From Verrucomicrobiales bacterium (lineage in GTDB: Bacteria; Verrucomicrobiota; Verrucomicrobiia; Limisphaerales; SXQI01), in the NCBI GenBank assembly GCA_005793025.1, contig SXQI01000173.1, forward strand, positions 1 to 19,150: a DNA stretch of 19,150 nt. Direction: 5' to 3'. A program made the translations under genes and the position numbers. How positions within the stretch are numbered: position 1 is the first letter of the stretch; every line of letters starts with the position of its first letter. Under the pieces are notes generated by a model. It made no database searches. It saw nothing but the letters and a program-made list of their open reading frames with translations, and was not told where the DNA came from. Positions 16,904 through 19,150 of this stretch are shown piece after piece.

Positions 16904-17515
16904 TTGAGCCTAGATAACATGCTTAAGGTTCGATGGTTTGTTTGGTCTGGATGCTTGGTGGTAATTGGGTGCTTGTTCGCCCTGCTATTTTATCCCCCAA
17001 AAATCCCGCCCACACCACTCGTCGAGATCGGGATGACCAATATCGCGAAGACCAACGGGTTGATTTGGAAATCTGGCGACACAAGTCCGTTTTCAGGATT
17101 CTTGGTGGATCGGTTTCCTGATGGAAAGGTGTTGTCGCGTTCGGAAATCAAAAATGGGAAAATGGACGGTATTTCGCAAGGGTATGACACGAACGGGACG
17201 TTGCAGGTGAAGGAGCATTTCGTGGCGGGGGTATCGGATGGTGTGAGGGAGAAATGGTATCCAGATGGCACACTGATGGTGAAAGGAACCATTGTCGCCG
17301 GGGAATTTCACGGGACCTTTCAACGATGGCACACGAATGGTCAATTATCAGAAGTAATGCAAATGAATCGAGGGAAAGCGCACGGGGAAGCGTTCGGGTT
17401 TTACCCGAGTGGTTACCGGAAGTCGTTTACGCGTCTGAATACGGGGGAAGTGTCGGACCAAATTCTTTGGAAGGACGGGGAGATCAAAGGATCAGACCCC
17501 GTCAAAAAGCAATAG
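16904..17515 (+). CDS. Membrane-anchored MORN_2 (YwqK-like) repeat protein
   Basis: This encodes 203 residues from TTG 16904 (or 198 from ATG 16919). One membrane segment near the N-terminus (VWSGCLVVIGCLFALLFY) is followed by Pro-rich PPKIPPTP, so the body is probably periplasmic or outside; the Cys residues in the segment do not form a clear lipobox. Residues of about 60-185 hold five repeats of about 23-25 residues in the pattern Y/F-x-[DTS]-G-x-[LK]...x-G-x-x-x-G: FPDGKVL, YDTNGTL, YPDGTLM, HTNGQLS, YPSGYRK, most closed by a Gly such as NGKMDG, GEFHG or GKAHG. This matches the MORN_2 family often annotated 'YwqK antitoxin', which is a name by association only; MORN repeats more generally bind lipids or proteins. 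It starts 23 bases after one gene and ends 9 bases before the next, within the run following the TcA-like gene. Confidence 0.87.
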   Translation: MSLDNMLKVRWFVWSGCLVVIGCLFALLFYPPKIPPTPLVEIGMTNIAKTNGLIWKSGDTSPFSGFLVDRFPDGKVLSRSEIKNGKMDGISQGYDTNGTLQVKEHFVAGVSDGVREKWYPDGTLMVKGTIVAGEFHGTFQRWHTNGQLSEVMQMNRGKAHGEAFGFYPSGYRKSFTRLNTGEVSDQILWKDGEIKGSDPVKKQ

Positions 17516-17524
17516 GGATTCTGG

Positions 17525-19150
17525 GTGAAGGGGAAAACGAAATCAATCGATCGTGCCTTGAGGACGTCGAAGCGAGAGCTTTGGCGTCTGCTGCCATTGC
17601 TATTGATTTTGTTGGTATTGTTGGGTGGGGTTCCGGCGGAGGGTGGTTCCAGTCAGAGTTCTTCCTATCGACAAACTGACTCCAGTTTTCTCTCAGGACA
17701 GTTGAGTTTGGGAGGATCGGTGTATTCGGTCTCACAGACAATCGGTGACTGGGGTGGTGTATCAACGAATAGCAGAGGTGATGTCACCATTAGCTCTGGT
17801 TTCGGTGCGGGGGGCGGAAAGGCGATGCAGACGATCACGTTTGCGGTGATGGCGGATCGCCCCTATTCACCAATACCCATCCCAATGGGAGCGACGTCGA
17901 GTTCAGGATTAGGCGTCACCTACCGAGTTGAGAGTGGACCGGCGACGGTGAGCGGTAGTGCGTTGACATTGACAGGGGTGGGTGTAGTGACCGTGGTAGC
18001 AGAGCAGAGTGGGGCGATCAATTACCCTGAAGCAACCTCGGTGAAGCAGACATTTACGGTGACCAAGGCGATTGCGACGGTGACATTGGCGGGGTTAACC
18101 CCGACCTACGATGGAACCACGAAGGTAGCTGTTGCGACAACCGTTCCGGCTGGATTGACGGTGAATCTTACCTATGCAGGATCCACGACAGCACCAAAAA
18201 CAGCAGGGAGCTATGCGGTTGTTGGAACGATTGCAGACTTGAACTACGTGGGAATCGTAGCTGGAACGATGGTGATCGGAATGGCGACACAGACGATCAC
18301 GTTTGGAGCGATGGCAGATCGGGCATACACGCCGACAGCGATCGGGTTGGGAGCGACAGCGAGCTCTGGGTTAGAAGTGACCTATCGAGTGGAGAGTGGG
18401 CCAGCGACCGTGAGCGGGAGTGCGTTGACATTGACCGGGGTGGGGTTAGTGACCGTGGTAGCAGAGCAGAGTGGGGCGAACAACTACCTTGAAGCAACCC
18501 CTGTGACGCGGACATTTACGGTGACCAAAGCGACGGCGATCGTGACCTTGGCCGGGTTAACCCCAACCTATGACGGCACCACGAAGGCAGCGATAGCGAC
18601 AACCGTTCCGGCTGGATTGACGGTAAACCTTACCTATGCAGGATCGACGACAGCACCGAAAGCAGCGGGAACCTACGCAGTGGTTGGAACGATCGAGGAC
18701 GCGAACTACGTTGGGAGCGTAGCTGGAACGTTGGTAATCGGAAAGGCGAGGCAGACGATCACATTTGGGCCGATGGCGGATCGAGCATACACGCCGACAG
18801 CGATCGAGTTGGGAGCGACGGCGAGTTCAGGATTAAGCGTCAGCTACCGAGTGGAGAGTGGACCAGCGACAGTGACAGGGAGTGCGTTGACATTGACCGG
18901 AGTGGGGGTGGTGACCGTTGTGGCGGAACAGAGTGGGGACAATAATTACCTCGAAGCGACGTCGGTGACGCGAGCCTTTACGGTGACGAAAGCGGCAGCG
19001 ATCGTGACTTTGGCGGGGTTAGATTTTGTTTATGACGGGACACCGAGAGTCGCGACGGCGACGACCGACCCTGAGGGATTGAAGGTCGAGTTGACGTATG
19101 ACGGAACGGGGGTAGCACCGACCGGAGCCGGGACCTACGAGGTCGTGGGG
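17525..19150 (+). CDS. 5' part of a second MBG-repeat exported protein (3' end outside window)
   Basis: The frame is open from GTG 17525 to the window end: 542 residues so far. The GTG is chosen because AGGG (17514-17517, overlapping the upstream TAG stop) is 7 bases away and the product then has a basic n-region (MKGKTKSIDRALRTSKRELW) and a strong hydrophobic core (LLPLLLILLVLLGGVPAEG): a signal peptide. Residues of about 45-98 are Ser/Gly-rich with SVYSVSQTIGDWGGV and TISSGFG, a form of the 'SYSLSGGF' N-terminal motif common in these bacteria. From residue 103 two module types alternate: A, TITFGAMADRAYTPT ... TVVAEQSGANNYLEAT (about 82 residues), and B, VTLAGLTPTYDGTTKA ... GTYAVVGTI (about 72 residues, MBG type). 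Such proteins are long adhesin-like surface stalks. A dockerin-like or sorting tail like that of the gene ending at 1207 may follow beyond the window. Confidence 0.88.
   Translation, partial: MKGKTKSIDRALRTSKRELWRLLPLLLILLVLLGGVPAEGGSSQSSSYRQTDSSFLSGQLSLGGSVYSVSQTIGDWGGVSTNSRGDVTISSGFGAGGGKAMQTITFAVMADRPYSPIPIPMGATSSSGLGVTYRVESGPATVSGSALTLTGVGVVTVVAEQSGAINYPEATSVKQTFTVTKAIATVTLAGLTPTYDGTTKVAVATTVPAGLTVNLTYAGSTTAPKTAGSYAVVGTIADLNYVGIVAGTMVIGMATQTITFGAMADRAYTPTAIGLGATASSGLEVTYRVESGPATVSGSALTLTGVGLVTVVAEQSGANNYLEATPVTRTFTVTKATAIVTLAGLTPTYDGTTKAAIATTVPAGLTVNLTYAGSTTAPKAAGTYAVVGTIEDANYVGSVAGTLVIGKARQTITFGPMADRAYTPTAIELGATASSGLSVSYRVESGPATVTGSALTLTGVGVVTVVAEQSGDNNYLEATSVTRAFTVTKAAAIVTLAGLDFVYDGTPRVATATTDPEGLKVELTYDGTGVAPTGAGTYEVVG
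17831..19150 (+). repeat. 462-base tandem repeat (A+B module pair), 2.9 copies, running off the window
   Basis: The codon string for TITF begins at 17831, 18293 and 18755, exactly 462 bases (154 residues) apart. Units are 17831-18292, 18293-18754 and 18755 to beyond 19150. Units 1 and 2 are highly similar in DNA, for example an identical 33-base stretch at 17985-18017 and 18447-18479. The B half of unit 3 is more diverged. This points to recent tandem duplication or gene conversion. Confidence 0.92.

Noticed and set aside
17254..17679. 141-residue + frame overlapping the MORN and MBG genes
   Set aside because: Out of frame with two well-supported genes; no domain or signal.
18297..18515. Ser-rich antisense frame in the MBG repeats
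   Set aside because: Produced by the purine-rich repeats on the + strand; repeats with the array and has no start context.

Overview
The window looks like an accessory, exported-protein locus of a Verrucomicrobiota bacterium (Pedosphaera/Limisphaerales-like; Planctomycetota is the main alternative). The evidence is the mix of protein modules: a PEP-CTERM tail, MBG-type modules, a dockerin-like tail, 'YQGxL...SPYAM' N-terminal modules, a 'GWNAVYLxL' N-terminal domain, and weak or absent Shine-Dalgarno sites. No housekeeping gene, RNA gene, transposase, integrase or CRISPR array was seen. All nine supported genes lie on the + strand.

Layout: (1) the 3' end of a large MBG-like/dockerin-like surface protein (to 1207); (2) a small PEP-CTERM protein (1250-1912); (3) a 214-base gap, the largest in the window; (4) a tightly spaced run of seven genes with gaps of 9 to 70 bases, probably one operon. 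These are a seven-bladed kelch propeller protein (2127-3821), a PA14-containing protein (3835-6378), a phage-tail-collar-domain protein (6428-7630), a 2766-residue giant (7701-16001), a small carboxypeptidase-regulatory-like protein (16023-16880), a membrane-anchored MORN_2/YwqK-like protein (16904-17515) and the start of a second MBG-repeat protein (17525 to beyond the window end). Six of the seven have a recognisable signal peptide and the MORN protein has an N-terminal membrane segment, so the whole set acts outside the cytoplasm.

The main discovery is in the giant. Its C-terminal third (about residues 1948-2766) has, in the same order, the features of the C-terminal part of insecticidal Tc toxin subunit A (TcA). 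These are a helical entry segment, an Ala/Gly-rich hydrophobic stretch with a GGS motif where the TcA channel tip lies, a long charged helix with an aromatic 'AYAYDYETG' end, a 'KIFSVGVALEGYLG' strand, and a terminal beta segment ending 'VKDVKVYFVTYSYSGN' that parallels the TcA ending 'LNDIILHIRYTIK'. Unlike canonical TcA it carries a Sec signal peptide and has no TcB or TcC/Rhs partner in the window. Its neighbours are propeller, collar, PA14 and MBG proteins. My working hypothesis is an undescribed TcA-derived extracellular or outer-membrane apparatus whose co-encoded proteins give binding and adhesion functions. The resemblance comes from reading the sequence and from memory of TcdA1; no alignment or structure prediction was run.

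Two genes run off the window edges: the first lacks its 5' end and the last lacks its 3' end. The last gene has an almost exact 462-base tandem repeat.
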